Origin: Halomicrobium katesii DSM 19301
Lineage (GTDB): Archaea > Halobacteriota > Halobacteria > Halobacteriales > Haloarculaceae
Assembly (NCBI RefSeq): GCF_000379085.1
Contig: NZ_KB905378.1
Coordinates: 2,633,541 to 2,697,540, forward strand
Length of the DNA: 64,000 nt
Reading direction: 5' to 3'
Below are positions 17,325 to 25,946 of the stretch, in pieces. A program made the translations under genes and the position numbers. The notes below the pieces were generated by a model that was given only the letters and a program-made list of their open reading frames with translations, was not told the DNA's origin and searched no databases. How positions within the stretch are numbered: the stretch's first letter is position 1; every line of letters begins with the position of its first letter.

Positions 17325-17870
17325 GTGCGAAGCGAAAACGACACACAGGGACTCGACGACCGACGTCTGCGCGTCGAGCCCGGAACGCAAGTACTGGTCT
17401 CGATGCCGTCGATGCAGCGGTCGCTCTCGCTGTTGCCGCGGGGCGTCACGGGCAACGTCGTGTTCGTCTCCTCGACGCCACCGGCGACCGTCGAACGCCG
17501 GCTTCGCGAGCGCGGGCTGGCCGTCGAGAGGGTCGGGCTGGTGCCGGTCACCGGCTCCGAGCCAGAATACGACGGACCGCTGTGGACGAGCGAGCCGGTC
17601 GTGCCGGACGACCTGACCGGCCTCAGTATGCGGTTTACGAGCGCGCTCGGCGCACTCGACGCCGGCCACGGCTGGGTCCTGTTCGACGCGCTCGACGTAC
17701 TGGCGATGTACGCCCACCAGGACCGGGTGTGTCGCTTCTTCGATCACGTCACCACGGCGGCCCGCGACCGGACCCTCCGGGGCGTCTACACGATCACCGG
17801 CGACGCGCTCGACGACCAGTTGGCCGACAGCTTCGCGCACAGCGCCGACCGCGTCGTCGACGCGCGGTGA
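17325..17870 (+). CDS. KaiC-like-fold haloarchaeal protein (DUF7504-like)
   Basis: 181 residues from a GTG start. Segments VLVSMPSMQRSLSLLP, GNVVFVSSTPP, GWVLFDALDVLAMY and RGVYTITGDALDD have the strand-loop pattern of RecA/KaiC-like domains (DUF7504 or DUF835-like haloarchaeal proteins) but lack a Walker A motif, so ATP binding is unlikely. Such proteins often sit near signalling genes; here the neighbours are unrelated. A TATA-like gcatttaag lies about 100 nt upstream, so a closer promoter is not evident. Confidence 0.6.
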   Translation: MRSENDTQGLDDRRLRVEPGTQVLVSMPSMQRSLSLLPRGVTGNVVFVSSTPPATVERRLRERGLAVERVGLVPVTGSEPEYDGPLWTSEPVVPDDLTGLSMRFTSALGALDAGHGWVLFDALDVLAMYAHQDRVCRFFDHVTTAARDRTLRGVYTITGDALDDQLADSFAHSADRVVDAR

Positions 17871-18060
17871 GTGATACTGCGGCCGTACGTCTGTGACGAA
17901 TTTCGCGACCCGGTGGTCCGAATGTCTTGAAAGTGACAGCCGGCAGTGTGAGGCGTTCGGCAGCGCTGGGGCCGGTCGAGTGGCCGACGACGCCCGGTCG
18001 TGTGGCCGCCGCGTCAGACAGCTACCAACAATTAAGGTGCCGGCCACCATCCGGAGCCAT

Positions 18061-18375
18061 ATGGATCGGGATAGTGTTCCCCAGGAAATCACGACGCTCG
18101 TGGGTCGCGAGGTGTACACGAACACCGGCGTCTTCGTCGGTGAAGTCGAGGACATCCGTCTCGACCTCGACCGCCAGAGCGTGACCGGACTCGCGCTGCA
18201 CGAACTGAACCGCGAACTGTTCTCGGCGAAGGCGAACCAGGCGCGCGGCGTCATCGTCCCCTATCGCTGGGTCCAGGCCGTCGGCGACGTCGTCGTGGTC
18301 AACGACATCGTCGAGCGACTCCAGGCGAGCAACGAACCAGCCGACGAAGAGGAAGAAGACGAGGTCACCGCCTAG
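18061..18375 (+). CDS. PRC-barrel domain protein
   Basis: 104 residues. A PRC barrel occupies residues 8-85 (LVGREVYTNTGVFVGEVEDIRLDLD and so on) with an acidic tail. In archaea, single-domain PRC-barrel proteins include the CdpB cell-division factors, and other paralogues interact with RNA-processing or photosynthetic machinery. The assignment to a division role is possible but not shown by this sequence. An AT-rich acaattaag at about 18027-18035 fits a TATA box 25-30 nt before the ATG. Confidence 0.82.
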   Translation: MDRDSVPQEITTLVGREVYTNTGVFVGEVEDIRLDLDRQSVTGLALHELNRELFSAKANQARGVIVPYRWVQAVGDVVVVNDIVERLQASNEPADEEEEDEVTA

Positions 18376-18406
18376 CGCCGACGCGGCGACCGCCACCAGA
18401 CGACCG

Positions 18407-19825
18407 TCAGTTCCCGTTCGAACTCTCGCTGTCGACGCCCATCCCTTCGAACAGTTTGCTCCGGACCGCTTCTTCGGTGAGTGCCAGCAGCGTGTCGCGG
18501 TTGTCCTCGCTCGTCTCGATGCCGGTGAAGATGCCCAGCGGGATCTCGACGCTGGCGTCCGTCGAGTGGCCCGCGGTGTCGCCGATCTCGCCGAACGCGT
18601 CGTCGAGCACCTTGCCGATGTTCATCCGGATGTCCTTCGAACGTGCGGCCAGGTAGATCGTGTCGTCGGCGATCGCGAACACCGCCGTCGTCGTGATCCC
18701 TTCGAGGTTCAGGAGGTGCTGGGCGGCCTGTGACAGGGCGTCGCGGTCGCGGATGAACCCCGCGTTCGAGACCAGGTGCGACCCCTTGACCTCGCGGTTG
18801 CGGATCGCCTCCGCGAGCACGTCCAGCGTCTCCGGGGACATCGACGGCGACTCGACCTGTTCGAGCGTGTCGTGGTCGGCGAACGGATAGAGGTACGCCG
18901 CCGCCGTGAGATCGGCCGGCGTGGTATCGCGCTTGAAGTCGAGCGTCTCCGCCCGAATCCCGTAGAGCAACGCCGTCGCGACCTCCTGCTGGAGGCTCAG
19001 CTCCAGTTCCTGGATGTACTTCGTCAGGATCGTCGAGGTCGCGGAGACGTTGGGTCGAATGTCCTCGAAGGTCGCGTCGTGCGCGTGGTCGTGCTCGTAG
19101 TGATCGATGATGAGATCGACCCGTTCGACCGTCGGATCGCCGCCTTTCGCGGTGTCGACGAGCGCGAACGTGTCGTAGTCGTCGAGGTCGACGTCGTCGC
19201 GCGAGACCAGGTCGATGCCGAGCAGATTGACGAACGCCCGGTTCTCCTGGTGGCCGATCTCGCCCTCGTAGATGATGTCCGCCTCCACGTCGAGACTCTG
19301 GGCGATCGTCCGCAGCGCCGCCGCGCTGGCGATCGAGTCCGGATCCGGCGAGCGGTGGATGAGGACCGCCATCCGCTGGTCGGTGTCCTCGATGACCTCG
19401 GCGAGCTGGCTCGCCTTGTACTCCAGCTCGCCCGTTTCGAGCGCCCGCATCGCCGAGTCGGCGATCACGGTCGACGGGTTGATTACCACGTCCGCCCCGA
19501 CCTCGCTGAGATCGTCGGCCGAGACCGGGTCGTCGGCCCGGGCGACGATGAACTGCTCGCCGCCGTCGGCCCGAATGTTCCTGACCGCCGCGGCGTTGGC
19601 TTCGACGTCGGACGAGAGGATCAACACCACGTCTCTGTCGCTCAGCGTCTGGCTCAGCTCGTCGTCCGCGATGTCGCCCACCTGGGCGTTGAGGTCCTGA
19701 TCGCGCAGTGCCTCGACCCGTCCCTCGTCGCGGTCGAGGATCAGCACGTCCTTGCCCTCGTCGACCAGTTCCTCCGCAACGGCATGGCCCACGCTCCCAC
19801 ACCCGAGAATAGCGTACTTCGACAT
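18407..19825 (-). CDS. DHH family phosphoesterase with N-terminal TrkA-N domain
   Basis: 472 residues. The N-terminal Rossmann domain SKYAILGCGSVGHAVAEEL (NAD/ligand binding, TrkA-N) covers about 1-130. It is followed by a DHH domain, in which the metal-binding HRSPDPDSIAS and DHYEHDHAHD replace DHH motifs, and a DHHA1 domain with GHSTDASVEIPLG at the end. The fused architecture is common in haloarchaea, and the substrate is presumably a small nucleotide or phosphoester. The ATG at 19825 is preferred to 19834 and 19858 because MSKYAI directly starts the first strand. Confidence 0.87.
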   Translation of the reverse strand: MSKYAILGCGSVGHAVAEELVDEGKDVLILDRDEGRVEALRDQDLNAQVGDIADDELSQTLSDRDVVLILSSDVEANAAAVRNIRADGGEQFIVARADDPVSADDLSEVGADVVINPSTVIADSAMRALETGELEYKASQLAEVIEDTDQRMAVLIHRSPDPDSIASAAALRTIAQSLDVEADIIYEGEIGHQENRAFVNLLGIDLVSRDDVDLDDYDTFALVDTAKGGDPTVERVDLIIDHYEHDHAHDATFEDIRPNVSATSTILTKYIQELELSLQQEVATALLYGIRAETLDFKRDTTPADLTAAAYLYPFADHDTLEQVESPSMSPETLDVLAEAIRNREVKGSHLVSNAGFIRDRDALSQAAQHLLNLEGITTTAVFAIADDTIYLAARSKDIRMNIGKVLDDAFGEIGDTAGHSTDASVEIPLGIFTGIETSEDNRDTLLALTEEAVRSKLFEGMGVDSESSNGN

Positions 19826-19988
19826 AGAGGCCATGGTGATCCCGCTGGCTGTGCTCATTTGTGTGTATACGAGTCGGATCGAAGCCTCTTATATCAACTG
19901 TCTCCGGTGGCGGCGGGATGTGGAACCCCTGCACGGCGGCGTCGAAAGGAAACCTATTTTACTTGCCCCGACAACCTTCGAATGCACT

Positions 19989-20062
19989 GGGCCGGTAGCT
20001 CAGTCTGGCAGAGCGACGGCCTCTTAAGCCGTCGGTCGAGGGTTCAAATCCCTTCCGGCCCG
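19989..20062 (+). tRNA. tRNA-Lys (anticodon CTT)
   Basis: 74-nt cloverleaf. Acceptor stem GGGCCGG with CCGGCCC; D arm GCTC with GAGC; anticodon stem ACGGC with GCCGT around loop CTCTTAA, giving CTT at 34-36; T arm GAGGG TTCAAAT CCCTT; discriminator G. CCA is not encoded. The end of the T arm and the acceptor 3' strand are repeated three times downstream. Confidence 0.97.
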
Positions 20063-20440
20063 TTTTGCTGCGAACGATAGTGAGCAGTGAAAACGACACG
20101 AGAGATTTGAACCAGACCAGTCGCGCACAGCGAACGAAGTGAGTGAGCACGTCTGGGCGAGGTGCAAATCCCTTCCGGCCCGTTTCTCGTGCTTCGAACG
20201 TGAGAAGCCGAGAGCTTCGCGGAAGGATTTGAAGCAGGGAAGAGCGTTGCTCTGACCGAGGTTCAAATCCCTTCCGGCCCGTTTTGCTGCGAACGATAGC
20301 GAGCAGTGAAAACGACACAAGGGATTTGAACCAGACCAGTCGCGCACAACGAACGAAGCGAGTGAGCACGTCTGGGCGAGGTGCAAATCCCTTCCGGCCC
20401 GTTTCTCGTGCTTCGAACGTGAGAAGCCGAGAGCTTCGCG
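20041..20440. repeat. Tandem array of tRNA-Lys 3'-end copies
   Basis: The 22-nt tRNA 3' segment (ggttcaaatcccttccggcc plus cg) at 20041-20062 recurs at 20161-20182 (one change, ggtgc), 20260-20281 (identical) and 20380-20401 (ggtgc again). Spacings are 120, 99 and 120 nt, so a 219-nt unit (20041-20259) is duplicated almost exactly, and the second copy breaks off at 20440. Inside each unit an inverted copy of the T arm (gatttgaacc) can pair with the next direct copy to form a hairpin. No recombinase gene is adjacent. Reverse-strand frames across it are not real genes. Confidence 0.9.
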
Positions 20441-20495
20441 AACGAGTCCGTGAGCGACGGAGCCAGTCGCGGACGGACTTCGGGAACGGTCACGT

Positions 20496-20930
20496 TCACA
20501 GTTCCGTTCGCATCTCGACGTGGGGAATGCCCGCTTCGTCGAACTCGCCGCTGACCGTCTCGTAGCCCAGTCGCTCGTAGAACCCTTCGACACGGGTCTG
20601 AGAGTGTAGTTCCAGGCGGTCGAGACCGTTCTCGATCGCGAGTTGCTCGATCCGATGCATGACCCGGCGACCGACGCCGGACTCCCGGTGAGAGGCGCGG
20701 ACCGCGACGCGCTCGACCTTGCCGACGCCGTCGTCGATCACTCGCAGCCGTGCGGTGGCGACCGGGACGCCGTTGACCTCGGCGAGGACGTGGGTCGCGT
20801 CTGGGTCTTTGCCGTCGATCTCGATCGCCTCGGCGACGCCCTGCTCGTCGACGAACACGTCGCGGCGAACGTCGAAGGCGGGTTCGAGGTCGGCGTCGCC
20901 CGGGAGGACGGTCAGCGTGGGGTCGCTCAT
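20496..20930 (-). CDS. GNAT family N-acetyltransferase
   Basis: 144 residues. The GNAT core includes the acetyl-CoA loop RASHRESGVGRRVMHRIEQLA, following VERVAVR, and the terminal LELHSQTRVEGFYERLGYE strand, like ElaA-type acetyltransferases. The ATG at 20930 begins MSDPTLTVLPGDAD. The acceptor substrate is unknown. It ends just after the tRNA 3'-end array. Confidence 0.88.
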   Translation of the reverse strand: MSDPTLTVLPGDADLEPAFDVRRDVFVDEQGVAEAIEIDGKDPDATHVLAEVNGVPVATARLRVIDDGVGKVERVAVRASHRESGVGRRVMHRIEQLAIENGLDRLELHSQTRVEGFYERLGYETVSGEFDEAGIPHVEMRTEL

Positions 20931-21046
20931 GTCCGCCTGCAGTTTCTGGACGGGCAAAACGCTTCCCTCCGATATCGGTCGCCGACCGTGACACACCCGT
21001 CGCTCGCGAGTTTTCCGTCTCGGGCGGGCGGTCCCGTCCAGCGGTC

Positions 21047-22165
21047 TCACTCCGCGATCGGCAACTCGACGACGAACGCCGCCCCGCCGAGCTCGCTGTC
21101 TTCGACGTAGATCGAGCCGTCAGAGCGTTCGACCAGCGTCGAGACGACGTGGAGCCCGAGCCCGTTGCTCCCGCCGTCGGTCGTGACGCCGCGTTCGAAG
21201 ATCCGGGAGCGCTGGGCCTCGGGAATCCCCTGTCCGTCGTCGGCGAAGCGGATGCGTGCGACGCCGTCTGCGGTCTCCGTCGTCACCCGAACGGTCGGAT
21301 TCGAGCCCGTGTGCTGGACCGCGTTGTCGAGGATGTTCCCGAACACGGGCCTGAGCGCGTCGGTCCCGCGAACGACCAGCCGGTCGTGGAGCGCCGTCTC
21401 GACGGTGGCGTCGGGAAAGGACTCGGTGACGGTGGCGACGGTCGTCTCGATGTCCTCGATTGCGTTTCTCGGCTCCGGGGTCGCCTCGCCCGTCAGCACG
21501 GCGGTGACGGCCTCGGCGTTCGACGTGAGGTCGTACAGCCCTTCGACCTGGCTCTCGATGCGTTTGGTGGCCTCGCCGACGCGCTCGTCGTCGATCGTCG
21601 TCAGCACGTCGACCTGTCCGAGGATGACCTGCAGGGCGTTGCGAACGTCGTGACGCAGGAGGCTGTTCGCGAACGCCGTCCCGTCACGGGCCTGTTGCGC
21701 CTGGGCGGCCGTCCGGCGCACGTCGACCAGCAACTCACCGATGCCGTACCCCGCGAGCGCGCCCACGCCACCGGCGACGAGGAGCGGAAACTGCGGCTCG
21801 CCGATCGGGCGTCCCTCCGCGGCGCGAATACTCAGAGTCGCGGCGTGCAGCGACACCGTAACGAGCAGTCCGCCCGCCGTCCAGCCGACGATCGACCACC
21901 GCTCGTCGGGAGCGAACGGGCTCTGGGTGAGTCGGTAGCCGACGAAGACGACGCCGGCCGAGAGGCCGCCGGTCAACACGAACGTCGCGACCGGTAACGC
22001 GGCACCATCGAGGGAGGCTATCTCGCGCTGAAAGTTCCAGAGTGCGCCCGCGAACCACACCAGCCCCATTGCGACGAGCACGGGCCCGGCCGGAAGTCGT
22101 CCGGCGAGACGGTCCCGCAGCCGACACAACAATTGCACGACACAAGCTGGGGAGTGCCGAAACAA
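21047..22165 (-). CDS. Membrane sensor histidine kinase
   Basis: 372 residues. About four hydrophobic segments in the first 160 residues form a compact membrane sensor. A HisKA-like dimerisation helix carries the phospho-acceptor histidine in LLRHDVRNALQ (near residue 170). The HATPase domain has N box NILDNAVQH, G1 DDGQGIP, F box IFERG and G2 GGSNGLGLH. There is no receiver domain and no adjacent response regulator, so its partner is elsewhere. The signal is unknown. It is transcribed divergently from the CNNM-type gene. Confidence 0.92.
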   Translation of the reverse strand: MFRHSPACVVQLLCRLRDRLAGRLPAGPVLVAMGLVWFAGALWNFQREIASLDGAALPVATFVLTGGLSAGVVFVGYRLTQSPFAPDERWSIVGWTAGGLLVTVSLHAATLSIRAAEGRPIGEPQFPLLVAGGVGALAGYGIGELLVDVRRTAAQAQQARDGTAFANSLLRHDVRNALQVILGQVDVLTTIDDERVGEATKRIESQVEGLYDLTSNAEAVTAVLTGEATPEPRNAIEDIETTVATVTESFPDATVETALHDRLVVRGTDALRPVFGNILDNAVQHTGSNPTVRVTTETADGVARIRFADDGQGIPEAQRSRIFERGVTTDGGSNGLGLHVVSTLVERSDGSIYVEDSELGGAAFVVELPIAE

Positions 22166-22226
22166 ACGCTTTGTGGTGCCACCGAGCCACGAGATATAAC
22201 AGGCGTCGATCAGAAGGAGTCCAGTG

Positions 22227-23312
22227 ATGAACCCTCCGGAGATCGGCGTCAGACTGGTCGCTGGTGTCGCACTGATACTCGCGAACGGGTTCTTCGTTGC
22301 GATCGAGTTCGCGCTGACGCGTGCCCGTCAGTTCACCGAGTCCGAGTTCGTCGGCGACGGCGACACCGCGCTCGAACGGGCGTGGGAGATGACCCAGAAC
22401 CTCGAAATCTATCTCACCACCTGTCAGGTCGGGATTACCGCGTCGAGCATCGCCGTCGGGATCGTCGCCGAGCCGGCGCTGGCAGCGCTGTTCGAACCGC
22501 TGTTCGAGAACACCGTGCTCGCGACGGTCGGCTCGGGTGCCATCCTCGCGTTCCTGATCATCAACCTCCTCCACCTGACCCACGGCGAGCAGACGCCGAC
22601 GTACCTCGGGGTCGAGCGGTCCCGGATGGTGTGTCGCTACGGTGCGACGCCGCTGTACTGGTTCAATCACCTGATTTCGCCGCTGATCTCGGTCGGCGAC
22701 CGGGTCGCCAAGTGGACGCTGAAGCTGTTCGGTGTCGAGATGACCGGCGCGTGGCTCGAAACCGAGCAAGACGTCATCGAGTCGCGGGCGGATCTCCGAA
22801 ACGAACTCGGGTCGGTCCTGGAGGAGGGAGACCTCAGCGAGGAGCGTCGCACCGAGGTGATGAACGCCCTCCAGATCGGCGAACAGCCCGTTCGCGACGT
22901 GATGGTCTCGACCGACGAGATCGTCGCGCTGTCGACGGCGGTCGACCCGGCGGAGAACTTCCGTCGGATGGCCGAACAGCCCCACACCCGGTACCCGCTG
23001 GTCGGCGGGGAGCTGACCGACTTCCGTGGCATCCTCTACTTCCCGGTCTTCGCACGCCACCGCGACGATCTGGCCGAGGGTATCGTCGACTTCGAAGCGC
23101 TCGCAGCCCCGCCGGTGACTCTCTCGCCGGACGTGGATGTCAGCGACGCAATCGACCAGTTCCAGGCCGAGAACCAGGAACTCGCGCTGGTCATCGAAAA
23201 CGGCGAGGTCGTCGGCATGGTGACCGTCACCGACCTGCTGGAGTCGATCACGGGCGACATCGAAGACCCCATCGACGTGGAGGACGGTTCGGGGGCCGCC
23301 GAAGACGACTGA
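22227..23312 (+). CDS. CNNM/HlyC-type membrane protein with CBS pair
   Basis: 361 residues. The N-terminal DUF21 transmembrane domain (MNPPEIGVRLVAGVALILAN, FFVAIEFALTRAR, then TCQVGITASSIAVG) is followed by two CBS domains (VRDVMVSTDEIVAL and the C-terminal VVGMVTVTDLLESI). The family is associated with Mg2+/Co2+ transport or its control. The C-terminal CorC/HlyC domain present in longer homologues is absent. The ATG at 22227 was used; a GTG directly precedes it. The IS630 element sits immediately after its TGA. Confidence 0.87.
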   Translation: MNPPEIGVRLVAGVALILANGFFVAIEFALTRARQFTESEFVGDGDTALERAWEMTQNLEIYLTTCQVGITASSIAVGIVAEPALAALFEPLFENTVLATVGSGAILAFLIINLLHLTHGEQTPTYLGVERSRMVCRYGATPLYWFNHLISPLISVGDRVAKWTLKLFGVEMTGAWLETEQDVIESRADLRNELGSVLEEGDLSEERRTEVMNALQIGEQPVRDVMVSTDEIVALSTAVDPAENFRRMAEQPHTRYPLVGGELTDFRGILYFPVFARHRDDLAEGIVDFEALAAPPVTLSPDVDVSDAIDQFQAENQELALVIENGEVVGMVTVTDLLESITGDIEDPIDVEDGSGAAEDD

Positions 23313-23358
23313 TACAGTCGTGCGAAAGTATTTGCCAGTGTAGACTCAATTTGCGGTA

Positions 23359-24425
23359 ATGGGACGGTTAGACGATATCACTCTGGAAGAGCTTCAGGAG
23401 CTCCGTGAACAAACAGAGGGTGAGGTTCCTCGAGAACGTGTTCTTGCTGCAATCGGCCGAAAGCAGGGCGATGAACACGAGACACTAGCTGAACGACATG
23501 GTGTCGTGGAGAAGACGATCCGCAACTGGCTCGATCGGTTCACTGAAGAACCGATCGAGCAAGCTCCCTACGACGAATCCAGACCAGGCCGCCCCTCGAA
23601 GCTCGACAAACACGAACGCAAACAGTTCTTCGAGCGGCTCCAACAATCGCCGACAGAACTCGGCTACGAGCAACAAGCGTGGTCGCCGAAACTGCTCCTT
23701 CACCATGTCAAACAAGAGTACGGAGTCGAATACAGCGAAGGCCACGCTCGGAAACTCCTGGGAAAGGCCGGGCTGTCCTGCCGGACAGCACGGCCGCGAA
23801 ATCACGAGGCTGATCCAGAACAAGAAGCCGAATTTCAACAAACAGTCGAAAAAAACGGCCGAAACTGACCAACAAAACCGTTGTTGTCGTCGATCAGTTC
23901 ACCAAGCGCGTCGGCACAGTGCAACGACGTGGCTGGTACCCAATCGGCTCAAATCCAACGATAGAGACATCGAACTCTTGGGATAAGGTGACCGTGCTCG
24001 GCGCTGTCACCGACGACGGTGACAGCTTCTATTGTTGGACTGAGGAGAATCTCACATCAAAACAAGGGATCTGGTTGCTCGGTGCACTCCAAGAGCGGTT
24101 CGGTGAGGAGTTAGTGGTGTTTCTCGACCGTGCTGGATACTTCTACAACAGAGATCTCTGGGAACACGTTAGCGGTGAACGCGCGACCGAAACTGTCGGA
24201 GACAGTTCGGTCGCGTGCGTGCGCGGGGAAAAGGAAACCGACCTCGATATCTGGTACTTCCCACCAAAATTACCGGAGCTCAATCCAGTCGAAGGATGCT
24301 GGGATCGTCTCAACGAGTGGTTCAAGCATCGACTCATCCCAGATCTTTCGACGCTAAAACAGCAAATCCAGCGAGGCCTTCCAACTGTTGATGAACCGAA
24401 TATCTGGAAGTATCTCTGTCGTTAA
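23359..24425 (+). CDS. IS630-family transposase, two frames joined by a predicted -1 frameshift
   Basis: Frame A (23359-23868) encodes an HTH/winged-helix DNA-binding region (ERHGVVEKTIRNWLDRF, RPGRPSKLD, SPKLLLHHVKQEYG). Frame B (ending 24425) encodes the DDE catalytic region: VVVVDQFTKRVG, VVFLDRAGYF and PELNPVEGCWD give the D, D, E triad, with about 54 residues between the last two. The frames overlap at A_AAA_AAC (23850-23856). A -1 slip there joins VEKK to RPKLTNKTVVVVDQF without losing family sequence. The transposase is probably functional rather than a pseudogene; a random one-base lesion is the alternative. Confidence 0.82.
23850..23856 (+). promoter_or_regulatory. A_AAA_AAC slippery heptamer (predicted -1 frameshift site)
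   Basis: In frame A the codons read GA-A AAA AAC, exactly the X_XXY_YYZ pattern. After a -1 slip the P and A sites both re-pair as AAA and reading continues CGG CCG AAA into the catalytic half. The frame A stop TGA (23866-23868) lies 10 nt past the heptamer. No strong downstream stem was identified by eye. Confidence 0.7.
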
Positions 24426-24520
24426 TTACCAGTAAAAACTAATGCACGACCGTATCAGCCGGATCGAACACCGATAGACTCACTCCGTTCGTCTATCCAG
24501 CACGACGAAGCTCCACTTCG

Positions 24521-25765
24521 TTACGCCTCGTCGAACAGCGTCTCGCCGTCGACCATGTGTTCCTCGACGGCGTCCATGTCCAGCGTGAGGCCGAGGCCGG
24601 GCTCTTCGGGGATCTCGATGTAGCCGTTCTCGATGACGGACTCCTCGACCAGCTCCTCCCACCAGCCGAGTTCGTAGCTGTGGTACTCGACGGCCAGGGA
24701 ACTCGGGATGGCGGTGCCCACGTGGGCGCTCGCCATCGTCGCGATCGGCGAGGAGACGTTGTGCATCGCGACGGGGATGTAGTACTGGTTGGCCGCGTCG
24801 GCGATCTTCTGGGTCTCGCGCATGCCGCCGACCTTCGGGAGGTCGGGCGCGATGATGTCGACGGCCTGGTTCTCGATCAGGCGGCGTTCCTCGGTGACTC
24901 GATAGCGGTTCTCACCGACGGTGATCGGCGTCTTCGTGGACTTGGTGACCTCTTCCTGGACTTCGAGGTTCTCCGGCGGGACGGGGTCTTCGAGCCACCA
25001 CACGTCGTGCTCCTCGATGGCGTCGGCCAGTCGCTTGCCGGAGCCACCGGAGAACGTCCAGTGGCAGTCGAAGGCCACGTCGGCCTCGTCTTTGACTTCC
25101 TCGGTGACCTTCTCGACGATCTCGGCCTTGTGGCGGATCTCGCCCGGCCGGAGGTGGCGGTTGGCGCGGTCTTTCTCCAGGCCGCTGGGCACGTCGAGGT
25201 CGAACTTCAGGGCGTCGTACCCGAGTTCGTCGACGACGCGGCGGGCCTCGTCGGCACAGGCGTCCGGGTCTGCCTCTTCCTCGGTGTGACAGTCACAGTA
25301 GACGCGCACCTCGTCGCGGTACTTCCCGCCCAGCAGCTGGTACGCGGGCACTTCGAGGATCTTGCCGGCGAGGTCGTGCAGCGCGATCTCGATCCCGGCG
25401 ATCGCGGTCACGGTGATCCCCTCGACGGAGCCCTCGCCGGACATCTTCTGGACGAGGTGCTCGTAGAGCCGGTCGATATCCAGCGGGTTTTCGCCGACGA
25501 CGAAGGGCTTCATCCGTTCGATGAGCTCCGGCACGCCGGCTCCCCAGTAGGCCTCACCGGTGCCGACGACGCCCGCGTCGGTGTAGATACGCACGAGCGT
25601 CCACGGGAAGTTGCCGTCGACCATCGTCGTCTGAACGTCCGTGATCTCTACGTCGCGGCCGCCGCCGCGTTTGGCGGTGACACCCATCGTCTCGGCGGAC
25701 AGCTCTCGCATCGTGTACTCCGCGTTCGGGTCGTGCAGATCCGCGTAATCGATGTCGTTTCCCAT
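24521..25765 (-). CDS. Enolase-superfamily sugar acid dehydratase (mandelate racemase/MLE type)
   Basis: 414 residues. The MR/MLE N-terminal capping domain covers about 35-150. The barrel follows, with metal ligands D in DVAFDCHWTF, E in WWLEDPVPPEN and E in ITVGENRYR, then the KVGG and MHN(V) loop with a catalytic histidine. This layout fits haloarchaeal gluconate or xylonate dehydratases, so a sugar-acid dehydration step is the best guess; the exact substrate is not readable. It opens the sugar island and diverges from the chemoreceptor gene. Confidence 0.82.
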   Translation of the reverse strand: MGNDIDYADLHDPNAEYTMRELSAETMGVTAKRGGGRDVEITDVQTTMVDGNFPWTLVRIYTDAGVVGTGEAYWGAGVPELIERMKPFVVGENPLDIDRLYEHLVQKMSGEGSVEGITVTAIAGIEIALHDLAGKILEVPAYQLLGGKYRDEVRVYCDCHTEEEADPDACADEARRVVDELGYDALKFDLDVPSGLEKDRANRHLRPGEIRHKAEIVEKVTEEVKDEADVAFDCHWTFSGGSGKRLADAIEEHDVWWLEDPVPPENLEVQEEVTKSTKTPITVGENRYRVTEERRLIENQAVDIIAPDLPKVGGMRETQKIADAANQYYIPVAMHNVSSPIATMASAHVGTAIPSSLAVEYHSYELGWWEELVEESVIENGYIEIPEEPGLGLTLDMDAVEEHMVDGETLFDEA

Positions 25766-25894
25766 GTCCGAACGTTCCGACTGACCCCTAAAAAGATATT
25801 CCATCGAGTTTCCCCACTATCCACGCCGACAGCCAGCTGAATTATCAGCACCTGAAATGGGACCGTACATCACTTTATACCCGACGATGTATGT

Positions 25895-25912
25895 GACACA
25901 AGACCATGTGTC
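25895..25912 (+). promoter_or_regulatory. Perfect palindrome GACACA-N6-TGTGTC before the chemoreceptor gene
   Basis: The 18-bp inverted repeat GACACAAGACCATGTGTC lies 35 nt before the chemoreceptor ATG and about 20 nt after a TATA-like tttatac (25874-25880). Its core resembles the ACAACGACCATTGT core of the sugar-promoter repeat at 27456-27473. It is a candidate operator; the factor is unknown. Confidence 0.5.
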
Positions 25913-25946
25913 GGGCCGAGGGAACCCTCTCGAAAACGAGTTACCC

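Larger units (their letters stand above)
23313..24454 (+). mobile_element. IS630-family insertion sequence (23315-24452) in a TA target
   Basis: The 1138-bp element is bounded by imperfect terminal inverted repeats, left CAGTCGTGCGAAAGTATTTG (23315 onward) and right, read inward, CGGTCGTGCATTAGTTTTTA (24452 back to 24433). It is flanked by the TA duplication typical of IS630/Tc1-mariner (23313-23314 and 24453-24454). Removing it restores CTGATATCAG, a perfect 10-bp palindrome. It carries a two-frame transposase. The insertion begins directly after the TGA stop of the CNNM-type gene, so no neighbouring gene is broken. Confidence 0.9.

Noticed and set aside
16482..18254. 590-aa minus-strand frame across the DUF457 gene
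   Set aside because: Only the last 224 codons match the DUF457 family; the rest is antisense to the KaiC-like and PRC-barrel genes.
20055..20440. CRISPR array
   Set aside because: Repeat spacing is 99-120 nt with repeated spacers, the repeats are tRNA ends, and no cas gene is present in the window.
20024..20994. Long minus-strand open frames across the tRNA 3'-end array and the acetyltransferase region
   Set aside because: They translate tandem tRNA-derived DNA (repeating RKGFEP/GPEGI-type peptides) and run antisense or out of frame to the real acetyltransferase gene.
23359..24425. Transposase as a simple frameshifted pseudogene
   Set aside because: The break falls exactly at an A_AAA_AAC site in phase, the catalytic triad is intact, and termini and TA duplication are preserved; a programmed shift is the better reading, though not proven.
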